Notes: generated by a model not told the origin, from the sequence alone. A stretch of 64,000 nt of DNA from Tetranychus cinnabarinus (GCA_022266195.1 WHVY01000003.1:7192001-7256000), one strand, 5' to 3'; positions 40,301-55,300 are shown, counted from the stretch's first letter. Translations and numbers: made by a program.

Positions 40301-43300
40301 AATTTTCAGTCAAACATCATAAAACTTGCATCAGTTTCATTCTTACATATGCATAGTTTATGATAGTTTTAGGTTTCTGATCAATCAATAATTTCGAGTT
40401 TTTGATTCTGAATTTATTCGATTTCAATGGCATTTTCATGATCATGACACTGAACCAAAGGATACACTATTTTCCTCTCTGACTGAGTTTCTTGTATATC
40501 CTTCAGTTGGTTGACCTCCAAACCCAGCTTGCTATCAAAACTGATAATGAAAAAGATTAAGAAGCAAAATTTTTCCCATTGAATTCAATGTCTGATTGAT
40601 TGTTTGCTTTCAAATAAACTAAACAATGAAATAATGGAAAATGTTGATAAACTGAACATTGAATATAATGATGAAAAACAAAGGCAATAACCATTGAAGA
40701 TTAATTACATGACTGATAACATGATTAACACTCATTCAAACTCAAGTATTACAGTTATCACAAGAATCCAAACGATAAAAGTAAAGCGAAGTAAAACATT
40801 TCAACAAAACCCTTTTGCAACTGTAAATAAACTATTGCGACAGTTTTCCTCTTTTCTCTTTCAAACCCTTTATTCCAAGTAAATTTACATGGTAATATTA
40901 CATGAGATGAACAGGGAAGTGAATGAAATTAGTTAATTATCCATTAGGGGATTTACTTTGGTAAATTTAATAAACATTAATCAAAAAACAAAGGCAAGGA
41001 TTAACTTGGAAGGAAAATCAAATGAGAATTTAAACCAAAGCTAAATCTAGTTTCTGATTAAAGTTCTTGTTTCGATATAAAAGTTAATTGCAAGTTAATT
41101 GATTGCCAGTTTTACTCATGTGAGAACAACAAATTTTTACCAAATCAGTCAAAAGGGAAAAACTTGAAAATCTCTTCAAATTTATTCGTTTCAAGAGTGA
41201 AAATGTTCAATCAAATGTTGCGATATTTTGTAACCTTTCAATTGTTAATATCATTTGTAAATGTTGTTTGAGGGCAAAAAATGTGTTCACTGTTATACAC
41301 TCAACATTGACAATTCAGTTAAATGTTAATTTAATCAAGTTAAGTAACTCAATTTGGTGTTTCTCTTTTCATTGAGAAAACCAAATAACTATCTGAATAG
41401 TTAATTCAATTGATGGTTCAATCAAAAGTAATTGATTCATTTGTTGATTCAAGATTCTCATTAGTCATTATTCAGAAGCAAATCTTCATTGGAAAAAAAG
41501 AACTGAAAAGATGTAAATTTAAAGTCTCTTTTTCCTTCACTGATAACTTTAAGTGTTGATTTATGAGGAAACTCGAGTCAAAGGAAAGAACTTGAAAAAA
41601 AAGAAAAATCTCAATTCTATTTGAGTTGCAATTTTGGCTTTTCTAGTTTCTCTTGGAATCTGGTGAAATTAAAATTTTTGCTGAATCTGTTGATGAAATT
41701 CCTTAATGAGTTGCTTGTAGCTTTTGTTAGACTAAACTCACTTTAATTGTCATTACATTAGACAATGAGAGAAAAGGCTTATGTAAACATGGAAAACTCT
41801 GAATGATGAACAGAATGATAATCGATAAAAGCGAATGTAAAGTAGAGTGTTGAGAGTGTTCAAGTCGTTTTGTTTTATCCACTTTTCGATTGAAGTGAAA
41901 ATTATCATGAAAATTATTTTACAAGCCAATTAATTTATCTTGGTAATTGTCATCATTGGAAAATGTTGCTGAAATGTGAGTTGAGTTCAATCAAGAGAAT
42001 TGAAGGAAAACACAGAGTTGGATCATCATTATCATCACCATTATTGTCGTCTTCATGGTTTTGTTGTGTGTTGAATTGAATGCTTGAGATTAGTTGGAGA
42101 AAAAAAGTAAAGAAAACGAAGAAACAACTCGAAGAGTGAAACAATGAAACAATCAGCAAATTGTTTTCCACTTTTATATTGACCTGTATTTAGTCAAGAT
42201 CATCATGAATTTTTTGCAACTCTTTTTTTCTCCATTTAATTTCATTTACTTTTCTCTTACATTTTTAGATCTTTTCTTTTCTTTCGCCATTTGTCTCAAT
42301 TAAAAGAAAGTTACAGTCCAAGAGCATCATTTACAACAATCAAATTATGCTGGACAATAAGGCAATAACCTTCTATTAATATCATCATTTTACGATCAAA
42401 GAAGCACATAAATATGCAAATTGATGGAAATTGATTGAATCATTTCGATGAAGAAAAGTTTGTTACAGAAATGTGATTAACTTCAATTTGATCAAACATT
42501 TGTTTCCATTTTTCAAGTCATCTTTTCCTTCCTGCAAAATTGATAATATTATATCAAAAGCAATTGAATGGGAAAACTTGAAAAGATTTTATCATTTCGA
42601 GCTTTTCTGCAAAAATATCTTCTAAACTTGAATATCTTGATATTTCTTCAAAAATATTCTCATTCTTTTAATCACATTTAAAGTCGAATCTGATTTTGTA
42701 GAGAAGTTTATAAAATGATAAAAATTTTCATGTTACTTAATCAACCATCGAACATCATTTTAGTATTCAATTTTTCTTCTCTCAATAAGTTCTTGAAGAA
42801 AAAAATTAATCTCGATACTTGATGGTCAACTTGATCAATGGTCGACTTTAATTCTTCAAAAGATTTATCAAAATTAGTCTATTCTTGAAGAGAGAATATT
42901 TTTTGAAAGAAAATTCGTGAAATTGACTTATAAATCGTAAAAAGTAGAATGACAATCAATTAGTTGGGAGTGAATTTTGTGATATAATATTCACTCCCTG
43001 TCGACATGTTAATATGAATATAACACGAAAACAGTTGATGTCGTGTTGAAGGGAAAACGTTTTCTCCTTAAACATTTCATGATGATTTTGGTGATTAGGG
43101 AAGAAATGTAAACAAATGGAAAAATTGTTTAACTTTAAACAAGATTTAAACATTGATTCTTCACACCCAACTCTATTCAAGTCAATGTTGAACAATGAAC
43201 ATTTCAATTCGTCACTAATTTCTTGAATCGTTTGGCGACTCGAAAAAGGCTGATGAGTTTTGCCGTCATTTTCATCATTAACATTTCTCTCTACTTTTTC

Positions 43301-46300
43301 CTTCTCCTTATCATGACAAGTCTTTTGGTTGGAATGAAGAATCACTCAACACCCATTTAAAATGAATATTTTATTGAGCAAACATGTACAACTTCATTCT
43401 TCCCTGACTAAGCTGCTCTTGACAATACAATCAATCTCAGCTTCTACTCTTTCATCATCACCTTCATCTTCATCCTCCTCTTTCCCTTAACCAACAAACT
43501 CAACTAAACTTTTGCCTTTTAATTTCATTTCTTAACTACTTTTTACTCTCTTTTCCCTGTTTTCGCCAACCTCGACTTGGAACTTTTTTCTCATTCTTTC
43601 AATGTTGCTGGAAATATTTCTCACTAATTTGATAAAAACTAGCAAATGAAGTTGATTCATTGGTTGGAACAAAGAACTTTGCAGAAAACTCTTTTTTTCT
43701 TGTTAAACTCTTCAACTTGTAATTACGATATTTTGATGTTATTGAGTCGACTTTTTTTGTCACCATTTTTCACGATGAATAAATGGCCTTTGATTTCAAT
43801 TGCTAAAGAGAAATTAATTTTACTCAAAGTTTGCCATTTATCATGAAAGTTTGCCCTTTCTTATGGATCGAAAGGAAATTAAAAGTGAGAATTAATTTTC
43901 CTTGGAAATTCCTTCATCCAGGTTGACGGCAACACTGACTAAAAATTGACCATCATTTAGATATTAATCAAATGGTTAATGAACCTTTCAGCACAAAGTA
44001 TAGTCAAACTCGACGTGAACTGAATGATAACGTGAATAGTCAAAGTAAACTTTAGAATTGCTTTTTTTCGTTTTGGGAATTTTGTTCGCAGCAAACACAT
44101 TATCACATCTTTTTCTCGATAATTTTGCAATATAAACTTGACCCATTTTGCAGTTGATATTGAAGGAAAGCAAAACTATAATTTCATTCATTGTGTGATA
44201 TCATCATTAAGAGTTGCGAATAAAAAGGTGTTGAAGGAAAAGTTGAACAAAGAAAAGGAAAGAAAAAGAATAAATTGATACAAAAGTTGCTTGATATTCA
44301 TGAGATGATCCAAAGATGGAAGTTATAAAAGTAACAAAACGTTTCTGTTGAGCACAATTTACTCCAAGATTATGAGTTGACAGAAATTTCAAATTTCTCT
44401 AAATTGTTTTTCGCAAAAGTCTCCAATTCCAAGCATTCTCTAAAACCTAGAAAATTTCTTCACACGATTGATAAATGCATTCAGAACTAGAATAATTTTA
44501 TTACAATTACTCATCAGTGTTGATCAATTTACATTTCAAACTCGAAATTAACTTTTTCTCTTTTCTTTGCAGATCAACTTTTCAACGCAAATGAAACTTT
44601 GATTATAAAGTCGCCTTCAAAGCGATGTGATCAAGCTCATAGTGATTGTACCGTCCATTATTATTTTCAAAATGAAGCTCCAAACTCAATTGCAAGTAAG
44701 AAAAATGTTACTTCTTTTCATCATGATTTGAATTCATTCGTAAACACTTTATCGAAACATTACTTTTTTGTTCTTTTCTAATCCATTATTACATTGATTC
44801 GTTTCTCACTCTATTTCCCATTCCTAATCTCATATGGATTCCTATCATTTGCAATTCATTAAATGTTATTTATGATTCTTTGATAAACTAAATTTCCGGT
44901 TCCTTGGCCCATTTCCTTTTCTCTGTACCTTATCATGAGAAGAAGAAAAAGAAACGAAAAACTTTTTACGACTAAAGCAGTTGCTAGAAAAAAAACTTTG
45001 ACCACATAAACATGTATCTACATAACACGATTACCATAATCACATTATTTATTCAAGTTCAATAAACTTTTTTTTCTCTCTTTTCTTTTTACTTTTCACC
45101 ACATTATTAATAGTTAGTTGATTGAATCGTGGCAATGAATCTTTTCCATCATTTTTCTTATGAAACTTTTTTCTTCCTCCTTTTTCGTCCATTCTTCCAG
45201 GTGCACCAGTTATTGATCCGTTCAATTTTTCTCGTTACCTTGAAGAAGGGTCAAGAAGTAAAATACTTTGCACAGTAATTAAAGGTGATCCCCCGTTTAC
45301 GATTAAATGGCTTAAAGATGGTAAACCGTTGCTAGATTCAAGTGAAGACGGTGTCTCAACCATAGCATTGGATGATTACTCAGTGGCCTTAGTATTTTCC
45401 CGTGTAAAGCTCAATAATCGAGGCAACTACACTTGTCTAGTTTCGAATGGAGTTGCATCAACTAATCACACAGCACCAGCTTTTGTCCGAGGTAAGAACA
45501 CAAACAAATGTCCAAGAACAAAATTGAAAGCAACAAAAAGAATTCAAATTCTCAAAAAATCCTTATTCCATTCCCAAACCAACGACAATATTTGCAACCA
45601 AAATGCTTGCTAATCGATTCGAAATGGATTCATTTTTGTTCTTAGCAACTTTTCATTCTCGTTTTAAATCAACTCTTTGATCAACTGTAAGTCGTTATCG
45701 AGTGAAATGGCAAGAAAAAATGAAAGTAAATGCAACCTTCTCATAATGGTTACAATTAAAGCTCTCGAGTTAATTATGTTTCAAACTTAATTGCCAACAG
45801 TTATCAGACTAATGGCCGTTCCAATCAATCTTGTCTTTTAGCGAAAGAAGACTTTTCATTTCAGATTCAACAAGAAGTTGCACAGTAAAAGAGGGCAAAA
45901 AGTGTCGACGAAATGAGATAAACTTTTATTGTTACCATCAGTTAATGTTGCCTTTATATATTGTGTTTAATATCATTATCCAAGTTTATCAAACTTGAAT
46001 AGAATTGAAATGGAGGAGAAAAGAGAAAAAATGAAATTATCTCGAGCTCATCAACTTTGAATGAACTTTTAGGCAACTCATTTGTTCAACTTTTTTTTCT
46101 CTTCTCTTCTTCGACTTTCAATAGTTTTTTTCGCTTTCCTTTCAACTTTCAACAAGATTAATTCACCTGAAATGAGATTATTAAAAGTAAATTTTCGCTC
46201 AACAAATGTAACATCCAACACACTTGGAAAATAATTGATGCGAAATTTAATTTTTCACAATTTAATGTTTATTCGTCTTTGAAATTTTGTTAATCACAAT

Positions 46301-49300
46301 CAATCGATCAATTGTTGCAATGGATAAAAGAGAAAGAAGTTGTTAAATATCCGGTTGACTGAGAAAAGAATCTTTTCTTGGATTATCTGATTCCATGGCC
46401 TGTTCATTTCAACGCTTTTCCATCACCATTCATTTCCACTTCTCATCATCTTCATCATAATTCTTTTTCCCATTTTTTTCTCCTTCTTCTTCTTCTTTTC
46501 ACTGGACATTTATTTTCACATGAAATAATTGTTGTTTGCAAATGTTGTCTCTTGTCCAGTGAAACAATGTTATTATCCCTTTCCATTAACATTGTAATCA
46601 TTTTGTTCTGTTTTCTGAACTTTTTCCTCTCAAGCTCGACCAAGATGGACATTGGAACCAATGAACTCGGTTGGTGTAACCGGAAAAGATGTATTAATCC
46701 ATTGTCAAGCTGATGGTTTTCCTGATCCAGTTATCCAATGGAAACGTGCCTCTGGTGATAACCTTTCAAGTCCATTCCAGTTGATCCAGTTTGACGGTCG
46801 ATTCCGTCAATGGCCCAACAACACACTCGAAATTAAATCAACCGACAAATCAGATGCTGGTTATTACATGTGCTCAGCCTCAAATGGTATCGGACCCGGA
46901 ATCAATACAATCATTGAACTGCAAATCCGATCTCCAGCTCATTTCAAAGAGGTAAAGTTGAACTCAAACTTTTCCAGAAAAAAACTTTTTTCAACATTTC
47001 CTCTTCTCTTCGACTTAACGACTTACAAAAGTAATTGATGACAACTTGTCTAATATTGAAATGTTTTTCACTTGACTCGGGTTGCTGGTCAAAGCTTTTA
47101 ATCAACTTGGAATCTTTGATCGCACAGGTTTGCCTTGAAAGGTGAAAATTGTAATGTGAATGAGTGATGAATAAGGTGAAACAATAATGTGAATAAAGGA
47201 ATAATTGATTGACAAGAACTTCCGAACTTAGCGATTGAATAAGTTAAGCTGAGCTTGTTAATTGAAAGAATGAAAGGGAAGGAAATGATAGCAAAGGAAA
47301 ATGTATTATGATAATAATGGTGGATAACAGGGAATTGGAATAATGAGCAAGAATTAAGAGGCACAAATGAAAATCAATGTAAAAATGTAATCAGGAGAAG
47401 GGAAATTACGATAAGAATAACATTTTGACATGAATAAAGATTGGGATGGAAAAGGTAAATCCAGCTTGGAAAAGTGTCACATTTTCCTTCAGTAAATTCA
47501 TCAACTTGACGAGTAAAATAATCTTGGTTTCAATCAAAGTTCCAACAAATGTTGTCCTAAATAGGAAAGTTAGTCATTATCGAGTAAACAGTTGGTTTCA
47601 TTGTTTCCCAAAGAATGTTGAGAATGAATAAAGGTTTTTCTTCTTCCTTTTTTCCAATGAAATTAATGAGCAACTTTTTTTCCTCTGACTTTTGTCCAGG
47701 AATTTAAAGTTGAAACGGTTCGTAAAGGTGGCCTTTTGGTAGTTCGTTGTGAAGCCTTAGGTGATAAACCATTGACCATTGATTGGAAGAAAGATGGTCA
47801 AGTGTTTAAAGTTTCATCCGATAAAAGGTACAGCGTCATTGAGACAATAACGGATTACGGTGTTATATCAGAGATTCGTGTTGGTGCCGCTGATCGAAGA
47901 GATTCAAGTCTATTCACCTGTACAGCAACCAATGGGTACGGGACTGACAAGACCAATATTCAAGCAATAGTTCAAGGTAAGCTTCTGACTCAAAGTTGAT
48001 TGAAAAGTGAATGAAATTCGAAGCAAAGTTTTGAACAGTCTTCTAAAAGTGTTTAAACGATCCAATTTATTGTTATCTTCTTTTCGTGTTTGAATTTTCT
48101 TCCAAACATGAAACCTTTGAAGAAACGATAAGAGTCACATTCAATCAGACGTGAAGCTTTAGTTCAAGGTACAAACGAAATCCTGTGCTCAACGATTTGA
48201 ATTTTTTTGAATTGAATTTTCATCTCGAAATGTTGCATAAAACTGTGCTTTTCTGGAGTTTTTGATAATTTTGCATTGCAATTGTCGATTAAATTTTAAT
48301 CTGTTATCCATTGCGAGCTGAAAGTTGAGAAAAATAGAGAAGCAAAAGTTTTTAGTTTCTGGAAAAGATGAACTCGAACTAATAAAAGTCGATCTTCTTT
48401 TGATTTATTCTTGATTTTCAATTCACTCCCAGGAACCCAACAGAGCAACACAAGGAATTTCATCAAATTATTAATAGATGCAATTGTTTTCTCGGTTAAA
48501 CCAGAATGATGGAAATGAGTTAAGATTAATGTGATAAAGATGCAAATGATTGTAGCAAATCTGTTTAATAATCAGATTAAACATGAAACATTATTGCACA
48601 TTCCCAAGACATTATCTTTTAACTTCATCTCATACTTTCACGTCCACCATTCAATAGCATTAACATATTTTTCCTTCCCTGCTACTGGTAATGTTAATAA
48701 GGCAAACAGAAAAAAGTATTAACATTGTAATGGTAATTGTATAATAATAATAGTAATCATGAAAGAGTGAAAAAATTAATTTCCACCCCGAGTTTTGGGT
48801 TGTTATCTGCAGATTGGTTTCAAGTCAATTTTTGACTAAATCATTGAAGCTCTTAATGAGCCTCTAAAAAATTGTCTATTCAAATGTTAATTTGACTCTT
48901 GAAGCATTTCCAAGCAAAGTGTGAACTGGACAGTTGAGGAAAGACGAAACTTGTTTTCATCATTATCAACTTATTAATTTGCCGACTCATTAACAGTTCA
49001 TAATGTGCTATTCACTAATGAAACAATGATTATCCAAATTATGCTCTTTAAATCTAATTATCATTGCTCTTTAGACTGACAATTTTTCCCTTTATTCAAC
49101 TGAAACTCTTCGTAGCCAATCAATTATTTAGCTCATTTAAATGAGAGTCAATTTGAATAACTCAATTCAAAACCATTGACCAATATCACTGAATAATGAA
49201 TCATCAGATTCTTCATTCTTATTTGGTCGCCAAATCTCAGTGACAATTGCAAGCTTATACTCGATGAATATTTAGATTTCAACTTTTAAAGTTAAAAATT

Positions 49301-52300
49301 GTTACAAAACAAAAGTTAGTCTTTATTTGAATAGCATAGATTCTGAATAAAATCTTGAGAAACTATAAAATATTAATCTTCAGAAGATTGAACTAGCACT
49401 GAATAACCAAAACGAAAAAACGAGTTTTCGTTTTCGAATTTAAATGCTTTTTCACCTCAAAACTTGATTTGAATTTTCGTTTTGTTGTTTCACAAATTCC
49501 ATTGGAAGAATGCTTGTAAAATGAAAAACGGTAGTTGATTCATTGTTTCATTTTTGTTTACATTGAATATTTTGTTCATTTTGTTGCTAATTAGTGTCAC
49601 CAAAAGACGAAAATTTTGAGGTTTAAACATTTTCTTGCAACTTCAACTTGACAGGAATTTGGAGTTTAAAATTTTCGAGTTAATATTGTCCCAAAATGTA
49701 CATAAGATGATTTGAGGAATTTCACTATTGAATCAACATCAATCTGATAGAGTTTAATTTACAAACTTTTCATCAACTTCATCAAACTTGGAACTTTTGC
49801 TTTTTCGAATGGTCACATTTGAGGTTATTTTGCTCCATCTTTTAGCAAGTATTTTCATAGTGATTTTTGATTCTTTTCATTTTCGATTCTTTCAACATGA
49901 TTGACACTCAGTGTCGCTAATGAATGCATTACCAGTTTTGCATGAAATGAGAAGAGTCGCTTCACATGGTTTCATTGATTATTAAATTATGATCTCGTCA
50001 ACATTGCATTTTGATGAAAGAAATTTAAATTTTCTTCTCCAAGTACAAATCATATATTAATGTATTCCAGTATAATCATTGGAATACAATATGCAGAGTT
50101 TTGTATGCTTTTCATGGAAACTTGTTGGCATAACATGTATTGATGGAATGAATCATCATCATGAGCATTGAAAATTGCTTTTTGTTAAACATTTTCTTTT
50201 CTTCTAATGCAATTTTCTTTCCAAAAACAAGATCAATTAATTGAATATTTGAAAGCCAATATGATTCCATGAGCAAAAAAGCATTTTTCTCTCCTTCATT
50301 TTACTCCAAGTTGGATTATCACAAACAGCAAACTAGGTTACCAGCTCAGCCTTTTGGTTACATGTAAACATGTTGCCAAACACACTTAATTTGATAGGAA
50401 AATTATTCAATCAATAATCTGGGTAAAAATTGAATATTTTATCGAAATGAAAAGTTCCAGATATCAAGAAAATCTAATTGAAATTATACAACAGTTATGG
50501 AAAAGTGCAACAAAAGATGAAAAACAGAGGTCGAATCAAGCAAAGTGTATTAACAATTTGAGTAAAAAAAAGTTAAATGTTGCTCTTTATGCAACCATTT
50601 CTTGTTCACCAAATGTTGAGCAAAGTAAAGCTTTAAAGTTTTTGTTTCAAGTCGACAGTAAAAACTAGAGCAAACCAAACAAATTGTTTATCGGTTGAAA
50701 TTGAACCTCTTTGGTTTGACCATTTCACCAAAGTCTTTAATCTGATTGATTGAGGAGACAAAAATTAGGCCAACTTGGCCAAAGTAGAGAAAGGGAAAAG
50801 ACAAAAGAAGAAGGGAAGAAAAAAAATGTTCAACATTTGATGGTCAAACAAAATTTCATTTCAGTGAAAGGTTTGATCAGAAGGGAAGAACAAATTTCTT
50901 TGCTCTATTTTCCTCTTTCCTCAACTTTTAACCCTCTTCCATTTGCCACCTTCTCATCATCATCATCATCTCCTCCCTTCTTATTATCACATCATCTGAA
51001 AGGGCGTTCAGTTCCAACTCTATTCTAAGATGGTTCAATTTTAATCTTTATTACAATTTCTTTCACCAGAATAAATCTGAATTTTTCGATTTTTTTCTTC
51101 TCCAAACGAGTTTTCATTCCAGATGCAAACTTTTAATTTGGATTTTTCCTTCTTTTCTGTTCACTTGTAACTTCACTTTTTTGCTCGCTTTGGGTTCGTT
51201 CGAGATTCAAGAGACGAATTGAAAATTGAAAAGATTGGACTGCCAGGCTTGAGTCAACATTAAATGGATTAGTTTGGTTCGTCAGCTTAATCTTTTCACT
51301 CATTGTACAAAGGATAAGAAGAGAAGGAGAAAAAACACTTTTCATTTTATTTATCATTGCTGGAGTATTTAACCATTTGTACTCCCAGTTATCACTATTA
51401 TCACTCCATCATTGTCACGACAACATTAAAAAGAGATAATTATTTCTTTTCACTTTTCTCGCGATTCCCTTTTTTCCTTTACCATCCAAATGTTATCACA
51501 AGTTTATCATTACAAATATCATTATTGGAAGCCAGATCGGTGAATCGAATGAATTTTATTTGTATTACATCAGTATGGTTTATAAAATGAAGGATTACAA
51601 TCATCAAGCAAGATAAGAGAGAATTAATTTTGAAAGAGATCACTATTATCACTCCATCATTGTCACGACAACATTAAAAAGAGATAATTATTTCTTTTCA
51701 CTTTTCTCGCGATTCCCTTTTTTCCTTTACCATCCAAATGTTATCACAAGTTTATCATTACAAATATCATTATTATTATCTAATTAACTCATTACATTTT
51801 CCTGATCATTTTCATTCCTAACTGTTAATCTACTTTTCATCAATTTCACTCTTGAAATGCACTTTAAAGAGGTTAAAAATGTTGAAAGAAGAAGAAAAAT
51901 GCAATTAATTTAAAAACATTAAATTAAAACTTATTAAGTTTTCCATTTGATAAGATTAATCAATTTAAATATGAATAGACTTTTCCTTTAAAACCTTTAC
52001 AAATTCACTGCAAGATGTCAAAGACCAACTAGTTAAGCTCAAAGTTCAAGTAATAAAGGAATGGAAAAAAATTCAATTCAATCGATAAAAGAGTCAGAAA
52101 AGTGCAAAAAAAGAGTTTTAATCATGAATTTGCCTTTGATGAAAAAATTCAGTTAATTGAAATAAAGAAATGTTTAAAATCGAAAAACTTTTTTTTTTCG
52201 ATTTTCTGTGCAAAAGAAGAGTTTAATCTGGTTCAACATGTTTAAATGAACAAGTGTAAAGTTTTGCCAATGAATGGCGAAAAGATTGAGATGAAGTTAA

Positions 52301-55300
52301 AGAAAGCTGACGAGGAAAGAAGATGAAGGTTAAAAGACTCAATTGGCGTTGATTAGTTTGCACGAAACTTGAAACAATTGAAAGATCATCCAAGCAAAAT
52401 AATGGATCCTTAAGTGATCAATTGATGATGATGAGAATGATGAGTAAAGTGGGTAAAACTGGGACAGAAGAAGCAGTGGAAAGATGGTGAAAAAGAAGAA
52501 GATAAATTTTTGTTAAAGGACAATTGAAGCAAAGCAATCTGTCTTAAGGATTGAACGTGGTCTGAAAGAGTAACGTTTCAATCCAATGTTTTTGTAAATA
52601 CAGAGAGAGAGGGAGAGAAGATGAGGAAAAACTCGAGACTGAACTTTTCTTCATCAACTGAAGATAGTTTATTTTAACTGATCGATTGGAAAACATGTTC
52701 AATCTAGTTATATCAATCTTTTACTTGCATCATTATCATTACGTTCATCTCTTCATTGCTTCATTTTTACCCTTCAAATGCTTTTTTTCCTTTGTTGCCT
52801 TTACCCTGAACACAAGATGCATTTGAATGGCAAGGAAAAGACAAAAATATGAAATCACTTGTTTAACCTCATTGACACTCTAACAAGCTCATCAACCTTG
52901 TTTCTTCATGGTTGATACATTTTTTTTCGAGTAAACAATTTTTTCCATTCTTTTGCTTTACAACATTCAACCTTTGTCAATTTAATCTTCATCTTTATTC
53001 TCTCATTTAGCTATTAGAAAATCATTTATCCATCTTGCATGCATTATATTTACATGACATTTTGGGTTCATTTTTGTTCGCCCTACATTTTGTCATTTCT
53101 CTTTCTTCAAGCTTCAAATCTTTTTCCACATCAAACATCTTATCATAACACATCTTGACTGATGCCAGATGAAGAGTGAAAGTTGTGCCCAAAAGTGTTT
53201 ACCTCACGGTTGTGCTTTTCCTTATTGTTTAGGGTCTCACTGTTGATTTAACGTTTTTTTTCTCTTCGTTTTTTTGCTTCACTTTTCGCTTCAGAAAAAC
53301 CTGATCCTCCGAGCAAAGCAGTTATAACCAAAGTTGAAAGTCGAGACATATCATTGTCATGGTCTCCACCTTATGCAGGAAATAGTCTTATACTTCATTA
53401 TGTCATTGAATACAAAGAGGTAACTGGAGACTGGAAAACTGATCGTAAGCTACTTCGTGTTCCTGGCACAGAGACTAGGGCTACTATTGGAAATTTGTGG
53501 CCAGACACTTCGTACCATCTCCGGATATTGGCTGAAAATGTACTTGGAACAAGTGAACCTGGACCAGTTCTCCATGCAATCACTGAATTAGAAGGTAAAC
53601 CATGCTAACCTCCGGTCATTAATTTTTTCGCCTCTTCATCATTTCTTTTCTCATTTTACTCTTTAATACCTTGTTCATTTCTCTTCCTCATCACCATTCT
53701 TTATATTTACCAATTCTCATCATTATCTTCATCTCTATACATTTGTTTTCATTTCAAAACTCATTCTTCAACTGCATTCCTCTTTTCATTCCATCATTCC
53801 TAGTCATTAATCGTAGCTCACAATAAGAAATGAATAAACTCTAAATGAAGCGCAAGAAAAACGATGGTTAATACAATTAACAAATAGTTCGAAGCTCATC
53901 CATCATTTTTCACAATAATTCAACTCTTAATATTATCATCGTCATTTATTTGTACAATTTTACATGCTTTTCATGTCATTTACTCCAACTTGTTGACAAA
54001 TGAAAGTAGAAAAGAGAGAATTTTTTGGGGAAAAATTTTTGTACAAAAAAGTTGATTGCTATTCATTGAACCATTTTTTCTCTATTTTCCAGTTCCATCC
54101 GAGTATCCATCAGATGTTCGCGCTGAACCTTTTGGCTCAAAATCCATCAAAGTCAAATGGAGGCCACCGAAGTCAATGAGAGGCCGCAATCGGATAAAAG
54201 GCTATTATGTTGGCTATAAACCAGCCAATCCAGAGAAATCATTTATCTTTAAAACGATGGAAGTTGATGATCAAAGTGGACCTTATCAGTTAATGTTGAA
54301 TAATTTAACTCCACTTACAAGGTATATCATTATAGTTAAAGCCTTTAATCGGAAAGGAGCCGGACCAGCAAGTCCAGAGATTTCAGTGAAAACCAACGAT
54401 TTAGGTGAGATTAGTTTAAACCAAAGTATTATTGCTTCTCGAAATGCAAGTCATGTTACAAAAGAAAATGTTTAAGACGAAAAATGTTTAACTAAATTTA
54501 CATTTATTTAGATTCCCCAAAAGCTCCTAGACTAGAAGTGCTGGCAACGGGACACAATTCAATTTCAATAAAGTGGGACTTGAGTGATCCAAACTCGAAC
54601 ATTTTAGGCAAGTTTTTTTTGCATTAGTCGAAATAACCTCCGAATTTGTCTTTTTTTGTTCAACATTCAATTTACTCTTTCATTAGGTTATCGACTTTAC
54701 ATTAAGGAAGAAGATTCTTCTTGGACTGAATATCGAATTGATGGAGAGTTCAATTCTCACGTATTTGGTGATCTTTCATGTGGACGCAAGTATGAAATTT
54801 ATGTGACTGGTTACAACGAAGCAGGGGCTGGTCAACCATCCAATTTGGTTAAAACAAAGACTCATGGTTCAGGTGAGGAAAAGAAAATTTGCAACAGAAC
54901 ATTATCAAAATTTTCACTCATTTAATGTCTTTCAAGCCTGTCAAAATTGTTTCCGAAAAAAAGTTGAAAAGGAAACGAAAAAATTTATTATCTCACTACC
55001 GATGCTCATGGTGCATCAATATTTACTCTTTTCAAAATTTCCAAATTTCATGGCAAAGAAAAGTTCTATGAAAGCTAAGTAGCTTATTGTATGTGGGAAA
55101 ACTATTCAAGTTGACTTTCCGGAGAAAATTTCAAGTCTTTATTTTAAAGAAACTAACGTTTAATCTGATTTACACAAATAATAACTGAACTTTATCACGA
55201 GCAACAGAATACAAGTTTTCAAAGTTTAACCTCAAAGTCGATAATCCAAAGTTTGGTTAGTTTGGACCGCAAAGAACCAAAAGGGTTGACCTTAAATAAT

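Larger units (their letters stand above)
22318..44572 (+). other. Very long putative intron 1 (22.3 kb) of the Dscam-like gene
   Basis: If the signal-peptide exon belongs to this gene, this is one intron, GTAAGA...TTTGCAG. I found no further Ig-type exon on the + strand inside it. It contains the dispersed AGGTCA-pair repeats (25.4-26.2 kb), a tandem block at 34.4-35.4 kb, a 12-bp minisatellite at 40.1 kb and many simple repeats. Minus-strand frames at 30414-30842 and 31588-31968 are low-complexity Phe/Leu/Ser-rich and are not called. Undetected alternative first exons remain possible. Confidence 0.5.

Noticed and set aside
53398..53583. Minus-strand frame opposite the first FNIII exon
   Set aside because: A shadow of a well-supported plus-strand exon.
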